Translations under genes and position numbers: made by a program
The notes under the pieces: model-generated
Seen by the model: only the letters and a program-made list of their open reading frames with translations
Databases searched by the model: none
Told to the model about the DNA's origin: nothing
Part shown: positions 31,702 to 45,029 of the stretch, one piece after another
How positions within the stretch are numbered: position 1 is the stretch's first letter
Layout: each line of letters opens with the position of its first letter
NCBI GenBank assembly: GCA_002886105.1
Contig: CP025776.1
Location: 1,612,001 to 1,676,000 of the forward strand
Direction of reading: 5' to 3'
Length of the DNA stretch: 64,000 nt
DNA from: Enterobacter sp. EA-1
GTDB taxonomy: Bacteria; Pseudomonadota; Gammaproteobacteria; Enterobacterales; Enterobacteriaceae

Positions 31702-33994
31702 TTAGATCTTACATGCGCCGCTTTCGCAGCCGTCATCCACTGGATGGAAGGCACCCGAGTCATCCCTGGGCATCTTCTGCGCCATCGCGGGTGTTCTGAT
31801 AATACAGCGTCTTCACACCAAATTTGTAGGCGGTGAGCAGGTCTTTCAGCAATTGTTGCATCGGCACTTTACCCGACGGGAAACGTGACGGATCGTAGTT
31901 GGTGTTCGCTGAAATCGACTGGTCGATAAACTTCTGCATGATGCCAACCAGTTGCAGGTAGCCGTCATTGTTCGGCATTTCCCACAGCAGTTCATAGGCC
32001 GTGCTCAGTTTTTCGTAGTCCGGCACGACCGGCGCAGGATCCCGTCTTTCGATGCTTTGATGCTTACATGACCGCGCGGCGGCTCAATGCCGTTCTGGTG
32101 GCGTTGGAGATCTGCGACGATGTCTCTGACGGCATCAGCGCGGAGAGCGTGGAGTTACGCAGACCGTGCGTTTTGATGGATTCGCGAAGTGCTTCCCAGT
32201 CGTAATGCAGCGGCTCGTTGGTAATGCCGTCGAGATCTTTCTTATAGGTATCGATCGGCAGAATACCCTGCGAGTAGGTGGTTTCGTTAAACCACGGGCA
32301 CGCGCCTTGCTCTTTCGCCAGCTCGTTCGAGGCTTTCAGCAACCAGTACTGAATGGCTTCCAAACGTCTGATGCGTCAGGTTATTGGCGCTGCCGTCGGA
32401 GTAACGTTTACCGTTTTTCGCCAGCCAGTAAGCAAAGTTAATGACGCCAATGCCCAGCGTACGACGGCCCATCGCACCGCGTTTTGCGGCGGGGATCGGG
32501 TAATCCTGATAGTCGAGCAGGGCATCCAGCGCACGTACCGCCAGCGTCGCCAGCTCTTCCAGCTCATCGAGGTTTTTAATCGCCCCGAGGTTAAACGCGG
32601 AAAGCGTACAGAGCGCGATTTCGCCGCTCTCGTCGTTGACGTCGTCCAGCGGTTTGGTCGGCAGCGCGATTTCCGAGGCACAGGTTGGACTGACGAACCG
32701 GCGCAACCACCGGATCGAACGGGCTGTGCGTATTGCAGTGGTCCACGTTCTGAATGTAGATACGGCCGGTAGAGGCGCGTTCCTGCATCATCAGCGAGAA
32801 GAGTTCGACGGCTTTCACACGCTGTTTGCGGATGCTGTCGTCTTTTTCGTATTTCGTGTACAGGCGTTCAAATTCGTCCTGATCGGCGAAGAACGCGTCG
32901 TACAGCCCCGGAACGTCGGACGGGCTGAACAGGGTGATCTCTTCCCCTTTCAGCAGGCGGGTGTACATCAGTTTGTTGATCTGCACGCCGTAGTCCATAT
33001 GACGCACGCGGTTGCCTTCGACGCCGCGGTTATTTTTCAGTACCAGCAGGCTTTCCACTTCCGGTGCCACATCGGGTAGAACAGTGTGGCCGCACCGCCA
33101 CGCACGCCGCCCTGAGAGCAGGATTTCACCGCTGTCTGGAAGTGTTTGTAGAACGGAATACAGCCGGTGTGGAAGGCTTCGCCGCCACGGATCGGGCTAC
33201 CCAGCGCACGGATGCGACCGGCGTTGATGCCGATGCCGGCACGCTGGGAAACGTATTTCACAATCGCGCTGGAGGTGGCGTTAATGGAATCCAGAGGCTG
33301 TCGCCGCACTCGATCAGTACGCAAGAGCTGAACTGACGGGTAGGGGTACGCACGCCGGACATGATCGGCGTTGGCAGCGAAATTTTGAACGTGGATACCG
33401 CATCGTAGAAACGCTTTACATAATCCAGACGGGTTTCACGCGGGTAGTTCGAGAACAGGCACGCTGCAACCGGATATAGAGGAACTGCGCGCTCTCGTAG
33501 ATCTCGCCGGTCACGCGGTTCTGAACCAGATACTTGCCTTCAAGCTGTTTTACTGCAGCGTAGGAGAAGTTCATATCACGCCAGTGATCGATAAACCCAT
33601 CCATCTGCTTGAACTCTTCTTCCGTGTAGTCTTCCAGCAGATGATGATCGTATTTGCCCAGTTCGATCATTTTGGTGACGTGATCAAACAGAGCCGGCGG
33701 TTCGAACTGACCGTAAGCTTTTTACGCAGGTGGAAAATCGCCGGTGCGAGCTGCCAGATATTGGTAATCCGGCGCGTCGCGGGAGATCAGGTCCGCGGCA
33801 GCTTTAATAATGGTTTCGTGAATGTCAGACGTTTTGATCCCATCATAGAACTGAATGTGCGAACGCAGCTCGACCTGAGAGATGGAGACGTTATTCAGCC
33901 CTTCTGCCGCCCAATCCAGCACCCGATGAATTTTGTCGAGATTGATGCGCTCTGTGCCACCGTCACGCTTTGTCACCAGCAGACTCTGATTCAT
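31702..33994 (-). CDS. nrdA: Ribonucleoside-diphosphate reductase 1 subunit alpha
   Basis: R1 catalytic subunit of class Ia ribonucleotide reductase, 761 aa. N-terminal ATP cone: MNQSLLVTKRDGGTERINLDKIHRVLDWAAEGL. Active-site parts: SSCVLIECGDSLDSINATSSAIVKYVSQRAG, QSNLCLEI (radical Cys with Asn and Glu) and GEIALCTLSAFNLG. The C-terminal redox pair is GCESGACKI, ending at TAA 31702-31704. Start ATG 33994. Indels at 33740, 33475, 33300, 33065, 32690, 32365, 32075-32045 and 31765-31730. DnaA and NrdR sites lie upstream. The final read-out region around 31740-31770 again has a corrupted CCTGG (DDLVPS). Confidence 0.95.
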
Positions 33995-34030
33995 GTGATT
34001 ACCTGTCCGTGAAATAAAAGTATCCCCCCT

Positions 34031-34069
34031 TTATCCACAGTCAGACGCTGTGACTAACTCTGTGGATAA
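34031..34069. promoter_or_regulatory. Two DnaA boxes upstream of nrdA
   Basis: TTATCCACA at 34031-34039 and its exact reverse TGTGGATAA at 34061-34069, 30 bases apart, 37-75 bases before the nrdA start. Both are perfect high-affinity DnaA boxes; E. coli nrdAB is DnaA-controlled through a similar pair. Confidence 0.85.
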
Positions 34070-34117
34070 ATACTAGATATAGGGGTTTGCGATAAGAAAA
34101 AACGCTATATGGTGAGT
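34070..34117. promoter_or_regulatory. Pair of NrdR boxes upstream of nrdA
   Basis: ATACTAGATATAGGGG (34070-34085) and ACGCTATATGGTGAGT (34102-34117) each match the NrdR consensus ACACWATATATWGTGT at 12 of 16 positions. Their starts are 32 bases apart, about three helix turns, the spacing known for NrdR pairs. The nrdA promoter must lie in this region. Confidence 0.7.
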
Positions 34118-34338
34118 ATTCTAGTAAGGATTCTTTTCAGTACAAGAGTTGATTTTGAGGTTAAATTGAGGTTGCGAAAGCGTAATAATCGCTAAGTCCT
34201 CGTACCGTAAGGCCCCGGCGGGGATGTCAATATTTCGCAAAAAAAAAATGAATTTTTGATCAAGTGCTGATTTCTTCATCGGGAATGACAACTGCGCAGT
34301 TTGACACTGCGCAATCTTTATAACTTTAACTGATGACC

Positions 34339-35072
34339 TTAGTCGTTTTTTGCCGTTGCATGTAACATGTAATTAACATCAACGCCTCGGCCCTAAGGTA
34401 AATTTATCCAGTAACGGATTATAGTGTAATCCGGTGATGTGATGCTCTTTTAACACGGTGCCATCGACCCGGTGTGAGTAGCTCGGCAGGTTTGATGAAT
34501 TTTTTCACGTCGTGTGTGCCTTTCGGCACCATCCGCAGCACATATTCCGCACCGACCACCGCCATCAGCCGGGGCTTTGCCGTTGCGGTTAATGGTGGAA
34601 AAGAACACGTGGCCGCCGGGTTTGACCAGCTGCGCACAGGCTTTCACGACGGATTGCGGGTCCGGTACGTGCTCCAGCATCTCCATGCAGGTGACGACGT
34701 CGTATTGCCCGGCGTGTTTCGCCGCATGCTCTTCGACGGTTTCCTGCACGTAATTCACCTGAATGCCCGATTCCAGCGCATGTAAGCGCGCGACCTGCAA
34801 AGGTTCAAACCCCATATCCAGTGCCGGTGACGTTAGCGCCTTCGCGCGCCATGCTCTCCGCCAGAATACCGCCGCCGCAGCCCACATCCAGCACGTTTTT
34901 CCCAAACAGGCCATCCGCATGCCCGGCAATATAGTTCAGGCGCAGGGGATTAATGCGGTGCAGGGGTTTAAATTCTCCCTCTTTATCCCACCAGCGCGAG
35001 GCGACCGCTTCCAAATTTGGCGATTTCAGCATGATCAACGTTCTGAGCAACCGACGATTTTTCGGCATTCAT
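34339..35072 (-). CDS. ubiG: Ubiquinone biosynthesis O-methyltransferase UbiG
   Basis: SAM-dependent O-methyltransferase acting twice in ubiquinone synthesis, about 240 aa. SAM motif [25 protein letters not shown]; then [81 protein letters not shown]. Start ATG 35072 (MNAEKSS...[10 protein letters not shown]). Frameshifts near 35015, 34830, 34575, 34470 and 34390. The repaired tail [14 protein letters not shown] ends at TAA 34339-34341. Divergent from gyrA, as in E. coli. Confidence 0.93.
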
Positions 35073-35180
35073 GGGGGCAATTACTCCTCTCAAAAGTAGA
35101 CTGCCGAGTATATCAGGCCGACGGGATGAATAAACCTTTGCGCGGGTGTTATAGATTTACCTGTCTCAAAGCGGTTGTGT

Positions 35181-35186
35181 TATAAT
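35181..35186 (+). promoter_or_regulatory. gyrA promoter -10 box
   Basis: A perfect TATAAT lies 45 bases before the gyrA start; the surrounding sequence (GGTTGTGT-TATAAT-TTGCGACC) is the same as in E. coli as I recall it. The -35 region is weak, as expected for this supercoiling-sensitive promoter. Confidence 0.75.
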
Positions 35187-35230
35187 TTGCGACCTTTGAA
35201 TCCGGGATACAGTAGAGGGATAGCGGTTAG

Positions 35231-37865
<2,635 letters not shown>

Positions 37866-37873
37866 TGCGTTTC

Positions 37874-37898
37874 AAAGGGCCGGTTTCCGGCCCTTTTT
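37874..37898 (+). terminator. Rho-independent terminator after gyrA
   Basis: AAAGGGCCGG (37874-37883), loop TTT, CCGGCCCTTT (37887-37896), T-run to 37898. Confidence 0.93.
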
Positions 37899-37979
37899 CA
37901 TGGCCGTTGCGGGCTTCGCGTTTTACCGCTACCTTAACCACACCCTTTTTATCTTCCTTGTGGCGGAGTTTTTCCAGGG

Positions 37980-40826
37980 TTGAAATACCTTGTCTCTTTT
38001 CGCAGTACCCTGAAAGTCTCCCGCTATCTGTTCAGGGCGCTGGCGCTACTGCTTTGGCTATTGATTGCCTTTTTCTCCGTCTTCTACATCGTTAACGCCC
38101 TGCATGATAAAGAGTCCGAAATCCGCCGGAGTTTAACTTAAGCTCCGACCGGGCGCAGCGCTATATCCAGCGCACCTCGGATGTGATGAAAGAGCTGAAG
38201 TACATTGCTGAGAATCGCCTGACGGCGGAAAACGGCATTCTCACTTCGCGCAACCGCGACGATAAAACCGATGTGCCGACGTTCTCGCCGCTGTTCCCGG
38301 ATTCCGACTGTTCAGCGATGGGCAATTCCTGGCGCGGCTCGCTGGAGTCGCTGGCTGGTTTATGCGCTACTGGCGCGACAATTTCTCGGCGGCTTACGAT
38401 CTCAACCGCGTATTTTTAATCGGCAGCGATAATCTCTGTATGGCGGATTTCGGCCTGCGGGATCTGCCCGTTGAGCGGGATGACACCCTGAAAAGCCTGC
38501 ATGAACGCATTGTGAAATACCGCAATGCGCCACAGGATGAACGCAGTAACAATGTCTACTGGATGAGCCGGGGGCCGCGTCCGGGCATTGGCTACTTTTA
38601 TGCGCTGACGCCCGTCTATCTGGGGAATCGTCTGCAGGCGCTGCTGGGTACTGAGCAATCTATCCGCATGGAGAATTTCTTTACCCCGTGCAGTTTGCCG
38701 ATGGGGGTCACGATTCTGGATGAAAGCGGACACACGCTGATTTCGCTCGCCGGGCAGGATAACGGGATTTCTGCCGATCCGCGCTGGATGCAGGAGCGCT
38801 CCTGGTTTGGTTATACCTCTGGTTTTCGCGAGCTGATCCTGAAAAGAGCCTGCCGCCGTCGTCGCTGAGCGTGGTCTACTCCGTACCGGTTGATATGGTG
38901 CTGGAGCGCATTCGTATGCTGATCCTCAACGCCGTGTTGCTCAACGTGCTGGTGGGCGTGGCGCTGTTTACCCTCGCGCGAATGTATGAACGACGTATTT
39001 TCATTCCGGCGGAAAACGATGCACAGCGGCTGGAAGAACATGAGCAGTTCAACCGCAAGATTGTTGCCTCGGCGCCGGTTGGCATCTGTATTCTGCGTAC
39101 TCAGGATGGGACCAATATTCTGAGTAACGAACTGGCGCATAACTACCTGAATATGCTGACGCATGAAGATCGGCAGCGGCTGACGCAGATCATTTGCGGC
39201 CAGCAGGTCAATTTCGTCGATGTGCTGACCAGCAATAACACCAACTTGCAAATTAGCTTCGTCCACTCGCGTTATCGTAATGAAAACGTAGCGATTTGCG
39301 TGCTGGTGGACGTCTCTGCGCGCGTAAAAATGGAAGAGTCGTTGCAGGAGATGGCGCAAGCGGCAGAACAGGCAAGTCAGTCGAAATCGATGTTCCTTGC
39401 GACCGTCAGCCATGAGTTGCGCACGCCGCTGTATGGCATTATTGGCAACCTCGACCTGCTGCAAACGAAAGAGCTGCCGAAAGGGGTCGACAGGCTGGTG
39501 ACGGCGATGAATAACTCCTCCAGTCTGTTGCTGAAAATCATCAGCGATATTCTCGATTTCTCGAAAATTGGAGTCCGAGCAGTTGAAGATTGAACCGCGT
39601 GAGTTTTCTCCGCGTGAAGTGATGAGTCATATCACCGCGAACTATTTGCCGCTGGTAGTACGTAAACAGCTCGGGCTGTACTGCTTTATCGAACCCGATG
39701 TTCCCGCAACGCTCAATGGCGACCCGATGCGTTTGCAACAGGTGATCTCTAACCTGTTGAGCAATGCCATCAAATTTACCGATATCGGCTGCATTATTTT
39801 GCACGTCCAGCGCGATGAGGATTACCTCAGCATCCGTGTACGGGACACTGGCGTCGGCATTCACGGTAAAGAAGTGGTGCGGTTGTTTGATCCTTTCTTC
39901 CGAGTCGGGACCGGCGTGCAGCGTAACTTCCGAGGGGAACCGGGCTGGGGCTGGCGATTTGCGAAAAGCTGATCAGCATGATGGATGGCGATATTTCGGT
40001 AGATACCGAACCGGGCATGGGTAGCCAGTTTACTATTCGTATCCCGCTGTATGGCAGCGTGCCTCCTGCGCGCCGGTGGAAGTGGCTGGACTGGCTGATA
40101 CCTGCTGCTGGTTGGCGGTGCGTAATGCGTCACTGTCCGGGTATCTGGAAACTTTGCTTAAGTGGCAGGGGGATCACGGTGAAACAGTATGACGGGCGGA
40201 CGCCGGTGCAACCGGACACGCTGATCACCGACGATGAACTCTCCTCGCCATGGACTGGTCGCGCAGTGGTGACTTTCTGCCGTCGCCACATTGGCATTCC
40301 GCTGGAGCGTGCGCCGGGAGAATGGTTGCACAGCGTGGCATCTCCGCACGATCTGCTGGCGCTGTTAGGGCGTATTTATCGCGTGCAGGTTGTTGAAGAT
40401 CAGGTTGACGCCCTGCCAGAAACGGTTATCGAGGCCGCGCGCAATGACGATATGATGATTCTGGTGGTGGACGATCATCCTATCAACCGGCGTTTGCTGG
40501 CCGATCAACTGGGTTCGCTGGGGTATCAATGTAAAACCGCGAACGATGGCGTGGATGCGCTGAATGTCCTGAGCAAGAACCATATCGACATCGTTCTGAG
40601 CGATGTCAACATGCCGAATATGGATGGTTACCGTCTGACGCAACGTATTCGACAGCTTGGCCTGACGCTGCCAGTGATTGGCGTAACGGCCAATGCGCTG
40701 GCGGAAGAGACACAGCGTTGTCTGGAGTCGGGGATGGATAGCTGTCTGTCGAAACCGGTCACGCTGGATGTGATCAGGCAAACACTGGCGGCTTATGCCA
40801 CGCGAGTCAGAAACAACCGGCGGTAA
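37980..40826 (+). CDS. rcsC: Hybrid sensor histidine kinase RcsC
   Basis: Inner-membrane hybrid kinase of the Rcs envelope-stress phosphorelay, 949 aa. TM1 is RALALLLWLLIAFFSVFYIVNAL, then a periplasmic domain and TM2 at MLILNAVLLNVLVGVALFTLA. The H-box ATVSHELRTPLYGIIGNLDLL holds the phosphorylated His; the ATPase has NLLSNAIKFTD and the receiver has IVLSDVNMPNMDGY. The start is taken as TTG 37980, giving KYLVSFRSTLKVSRYLFRAL; E. coli rcsC also begins with TTG as I recall. Indels near 38135, 38360, 38845, 39570, 39930-39950 (CCAGG read as CCGAGG, NFQGTGLGLAI) and 40065. It ends at TAA 40824-40826. The order rcsC> <rcsB<rcsD matches E. coli. Confidence 0.95.
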
Positions 40827-40839
40827 TGTGGATAAAAGA

Positions 40840-40861
40840 ACCCCCGGCAGAGGCCGGGGTT
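40840..40861. terminator. Terminator between rcsC and rcsB (convergent)
   Basis: CCCCGGC (40842-40848), loop AGAG, GCCGGGG (40853-40859), flanked by AA/TT. On the minus strand it is followed by TTCTTTT, so it mainly ends the rcsDB transcript; the plus side has almost no T-run. Confidence 0.75.
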
Positions 40862-40869
40862 GCGGGGAG

Positions 40870-41514
40870 TTATTCTTTTCCGTTTGTGTCAGCGTAACGG
40901 AGGAGAGGTAGTTCAGCAGCGCGATATCGTTGTCCACGCCCAGTTTCATCATTGCGGATTTTTTCTGGCTACTGATGGTCTTGATACTGCGGTTCAGTTT
41001 CTTGGCGATTTCCGTTACCGTGAAACCTTCTGCAAACAGACGCAGTACTTCGCTCTCTTTCGGTGACAGACGTTTGTCGCCATAACCCCGGCACTGATTT
41101 TCTCCAGCAGGCGGGAAACGCTTTCCGGAGTGAACTTCTTCCCTTTTGCAGCGCTGCCAGCGCTTTCGGCAGATCGGTCGGCGCGCCCTGTTTCCAGCAC
41201 GATGCCTTCAATGTCCAGATCCAGTACAGCACTCAGGATTGCCGGGTTGTTATTCATGGTCAGCACAATAATCGACAGTGTCGGGAAATGACGCTTAATG
41301 TACTTGATCAACGTGATGCCATCGCCGTACTTGTCGGCATTGACAGATCGGTGATCAATACATTTGCCTCAAGTTTCGGCAGGTTGTTGATGAGCGCTGT
41401 AGAGTCTTCAAATTCACCGACTACATTGACCCATTCGATTTGTTCGAGTGACTTACGAATACCGAACAGTACAATCGGATGGTCATCGGCAATAATTACG
41501 TTCATATTGTTCAT
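40870..41514 (-). CDS. rcsB: Response regulator RcsB
   Basis: NarL/FixJ-type response regulator of the Rcs phosphorelay; controls capsule, motility, the small RNA RprA and others. Receiver: MNNMNVIIADDHPIVLFGIRKSLEQIEWVNVVGEFEDSTALINNLPKLEANVLITDLSMP with Asp56. The C-terminal LuxR-type HTH is split by shifts but readable: SPKESEVLRLFAEGFTVTEIAKKLNRSIKTISSQKKSAMMKLGVDNDIALLNYLSSVTL. Start ATG 41514; 16 bases after rcsD. The tail is read as LTQTEKE ending at TAA 40870-40872 after restoring one A in the run at 40875-40878; as read the frame overruns the terminator into rcsC. Confidence 0.95.
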
Positions 41515-41530
41515 GTATTAGGCTACCTTG

Positions 41531-44187
41531 CTACAGCAAGCTCTTGACGTAAGCGTCAATGTCGCTGATGTAATTTTCTATACCCGGAGCGTCTGATTCA
41601 CGAATTAATTGCTCCAGCGTTTCGCATAACTGCTTACCGGTGTACCAGATTAAGCATGGCAAACACGCCTTTCAAGCGGTGTGCCGTCTGCGCCAGCGCA
41701 GCGAAATCGCTCAACGCCGACTCAGTATACAACCTCTTAACATCATCGGGTACTGTGTCAACAAACAGCGCGTAATAGCCGCTGGCGTGGAGTTCGGCGT
41801 TTTCGTCACCCCCAAAGGCGACTCCGGTACATCCTCCTGCGCCAGTTGCTCCTCAATAAGCTGCAATATTGCTCCTTGCATTGCATTGCTCATATTAAAG
41901 TTGACGCGCAACTGACTCGGGCCAATTTTCCGCACGCCTGCCTCATCATCGCTTAAAAGCAAGCCCGAGGCAGTAAGATTAGACGGATTATCTGTCAAAA
42001 GAGATCATATTCTTGACTCGAAAGCCGTTCATCCGGGGGAAATACAGCTTGCGCCCCAGTTTTCCAACTGGCGAACGACAATATTGCGGATTTCAACCGA
42101 GGTAATATCAATCATCGCCACGACGTCATCGAGCAATTTTTCTTCGCTTTCTTCCTGCTGCGAGCGGGCGGTCATTTTCACATGCAGTGAATAGCGGGTG
42201 CCAAGATCTTCCCGTGCCTTGATGTTCAAATGCCCACCCAGTTTTCTGGCCAGTTGATCGCATAACCAGAAGGTGAGGGCATCAGCTTTACCGTACTGGT
42301 CGCCTTGTGGGATTCAGGAACGGGAAGTGCAGATTATCGATTTCACTGTTGTTCACCCCAACGCCGGTGTCGAGGATACGGAACGTCAGACGATCGCCCG
42401 CTGACTCGTCCATATTCACCTCAAGGGTGATTTTGCCCATCTGCGTGGTTGTTACCGCATATTGGATCAGCAGCAGCAATATCCGGCGCAGCGCGTCACG
42501 GTCACCGTGGCGTTCTTCGTTCGCCGGAAGATGGTTGTTAATCAGCAACTGCAGGCCTTTGCGTTTGATGACCGGCAGAACGTCCGGCACCACTTCATCG
42601 ATCAAATCACGGATGGAGAACAGAGTTGACGAGCCTTTCCAGCTATCGCTTTCCAGCATGTTCGCCAGTTGGATCTCATCAACCAGTTGCACCAGCCTGT
42701 CGGCATGATCCGCCAACTGGTTGCCTTCCTCGGTTTGTAACGCGGCGGCTTCGCTGGCCAGCGTTTTCACCGGCAGTTTCAGCGCATCCGCGAGATTGTT
42801 CATAAAGATGGCGCGGCCCTGTTGGTTTTTTTTCATACAGACGCTGCGCCTGTTTCAACTTTTATTCACCAGCACTTCTCTGTCCTCGGTCGCGAATAAT
42901 AAAGATCTGCGTGCGCGAGGCAACTGGCTGCGGAACTGACGGATCTCGTACAGCTCATTATTTACCGTCGCCTGAATCACCCCCCTGATGCTGGTCCGCC
43001 ATGGCGGTGATGTTTTGCAGATTCAGGTGCGGTAAGAGATGGTCGGCAATCTTATTACTCAACACTGTGCGGTTCGCTTCCGAGGTCATGCACCAGCAGA
43101 CCGAGCGGCAGCAATGAAACAATCTCTTCATTAAAGGCGCGCATCACGCGCAGCTCATTACTCGTACCGGCAGGCGCCGTATCGTTTTTACGTCCCGTTT
43201 GATGGCGGAAGGTGGTGTAGCCGAACAGCGCCAGCGCAAGCAGGCCGATATTCAGCAGTAAGGGCAGTAAGATATTTTGCAGGGTATCCAGCAGGAGTGT
43301 GCCAAACGGCACCTGCCAGATCAGCCGCAGCCCGGTGCCGTTAAGCGAAGAGGAGATCTCGATTTTAGCGCTGTTAAAATTGACCGAGGCGCTGTCGGCT
43401 GCGTCTTTATCCTGCGTACGCGCGTTTGTTTGCGCGGTATCGGGGTCAAGACGAAAGCTGTCCAGCGTCATCCCCGGAGGAATCAGATCGTTAATCGGCA
43501 GATCAAATGCGACGACGGTCGCCAGATGCCCGAGCTGGTTAAACGTTGTGCGCAGCGTAAAGTAGTGCCCATTTTGCGGGCCAGACGGCGCAGAGGAGAG
43601 AAACTTTCGCGCTCATCCAGCGCATTGGCCTGCTGCAACATTTCCCGCCCGGCGGGAATCGACAATATTGCTGATAGTGGTGTCTTTAAAGCCGGAGGAG
43701 AGATCTTTCAGCGGCAGCGTGGAGACCATGCTGTTGTCCCGGCCATTGAGGTAGTACATCGACCATGGCACCGTTTCTGCACCCCAGAGCGTATCCAGAT
43801 AGGTGGAGATACGCTGGGTCATTTCCAGAGTGGAGCTGTCGCGAGCCGAAGATCAGCGCTTCGGTTTTTCGCCGGGTTTTTTTCCGGGGTAGTAGACATC
43901 CTGTTTTAACCGGGTTTCCTGCAGACCATCACTGGGACTGGAAGCGGGTGCCGCGGCGATATTGTCGTAGATCTGCCGGTTGCGTAGCGCCCGGTGTATC
44001 TATACGTTTATGAATCGCATGCGTCACATCGACGATTTGATAGCTTTTATCCTTTAGCCAGCGTTGACCGCACTTTGGATCATCACGCCTAACGTCACCA
44101 GCAGGACAATTATCAGCAAAAGAAAGAAACGGGTAATGTTGCCCGGTATCAGGGAAAATTGCCGATCATTGTGTCAGATCGACTCAT
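41531..44187 (-). CDS. rcsD: Phosphotransferase RcsD
   Basis: Membrane phosphotransferase of the Rcs relay, about 890 aa, passing phosphate from RcsC to RcsB through its HPt domain. N-terminal TM: NITRFFLLLIIVLLVTLG; second TM: NILLPLLLNIGLLALALFGYTTF; a kinase-like domain without the H-box (KNQQGRAIFMNNLADALKLP); ABL domain; HPt with AQTAHRLKGVFAML near 41660-41690, ending DAYVKSLL at TAG 41531-41533. ATG 44187 (MSRSDTMIG...) is a moderate start choice; no strong ribosome-binding site is visible. Roughly ten indels. It forms an operon with rcsB. Confidence 0.93.
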
Positions 44188-44613
44188 TCGTGTGTAACCC
44201 GTTATGACAACACTGCCGGGACATTCAGCGGGGTGTTCGCTGGAGACAATGTTGCTGCCATGCCGTAAGAACCGCCTGTTGTCTGCGCGGCGTACTAATA
44301 GATGTCGTGTTGCAGAGCAGTGCACAGCAGGCAGTATATCGGTTAATCAATGAATTTCCAGACTCTCTTTCAGTGAATGCCTGACGCCTTATTGCAGCAG
44401 GCGCTTCGGTAAGCGCAGCGGTAAAAATGTACAACGGCGTAAAAACCGTACAAATATTTACCGTTACGCTTCCAGAAAGATCGCACGAAATAACAAGAAA
44501 TTAATTATGCCGACATGGCAATAGGAAAAATCTGGCATGGATATTGATTAATTAATAGTCGTTACAAATAGTGATTATATGTATATTGATATTCAAGATG
44601 AGTAAAGAAAGGT
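44188..44613. other. Intergenic region between rcsD and micF
   Basis: No gene is supported in these 426 bases. The rcsD promoter must lie in the part nearest 44190, but I see no clear -10/-35 pair. One perfect small hairpin, GCGCTT-CGGT-AAGCGC (44401-44416), and repeated GTAAAAA-type stretches around 44422-44465 (CGGTAAA...TTTACCG) are the only structures visible; no function can be given. Confidence 0.5.
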
Positions 44614-44707
44614 AAAAAAAAACCGAATGCGAAGCATCCGGTCATAAGAGGGGTAAACAGACATTCAGATTCGAATGACGGTAATAAATAAAGTTAATGA
44701 TGATAGC
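44614..44707 (-). ncRNA. micF: MicF small regulatory RNA
   Basis: Hfq-dependent antisense RNA of about 94 nt that represses ompF translation. The 5' end reads GCTATCATCATTAACTTTAT, identical to the seed region that pairs with the ompF ribosome-binding site; the body GTCTGTTTACCCC is kept, and the 3' end is the terminator CCGGATGCTTCGCATTCGG with a T-run (44614-44622 as A on the plus strand). It is encoded divergently from ompC, next to rcsD, exactly as in E. coli and Salmonella. The middle (CATTCGAATCTGAATG) differs slightly from the E. coli sequence. OmpR sites between micF and ompC probably activate both. Confidence 0.95.
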
Positions 44708-44862
44708 GTTGATATTAGTTGCGATCGAAGATCAGGGTTTTGCATTCAGTGCTATAACATTATTTTTATGTAACTTACTGTATTTTAAATTATTTTTAAT
44801 ATTTTTGATTATTTGTGCGCTATTTTTTGTAGCTATTTGTGCTAAAAAAAGTTCCCCTCATA

Positions 44863-44924
44863 TTTACATTTTGAAACACCTCTTGCTGAATATGAAACAT
44901 CTTCAAAGTTTTCGTATCATATTC
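44863..44924 (+). promoter_or_regulatory. ompC promoter with OmpR boxes
   Basis: Three tandem OmpR-type sites resemble E. coli C1-C3: TTTACATTTTGAAACACC (44863-44880), GAATATGAAACATCTTC (about 44888-44904) and AAGTTTTCGTATCATATTC (about 44906-44924). The last overlaps the -10 region (TATCATATTC), with transcription expected near TTGGATTATTC. The untranslated leader to 45029 keeps GAATGAATTTGCCAACTGATTAGAGGGTTAATCAGT-like stem sequence known from E. coli ompC. Confidence 0.8.
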
Positions 44925-45029
44925 TAGTTGGATTATTCTTCTTTTTAGAGAGAATGAATTTGCCAACTGATTAGAGGGTTAATCAGTAAGCAGTGGCAAT
45001 AAAAATGCATATAACAGAGGGTTAATAAA

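Noticed and set aside
38101-38145. Small missing-stop region in rcsC as evidence for a split sensor/kinase pair.
   Set aside because: The frames rejoin with one-base changes and give the continuous RcsC periplasmic domain; no second start site.
40365-40952. RcsB appearing to extend far beyond its usual C-terminus, through the rcsC 3' end.
   Set aside because: One missing A at the end of rcsB removes the stop; with it the protein ends ...TEKE before the terminator, at the family length.
44697-44927. Small hydrophobic frame of 76 codons upstream of ompC.
   Set aside because: It covers the OmpR boxes and overlaps the micF 5' end; the AT-rich leader naturally reads as Ile/Leu/Phe. No supporting homology or start site.
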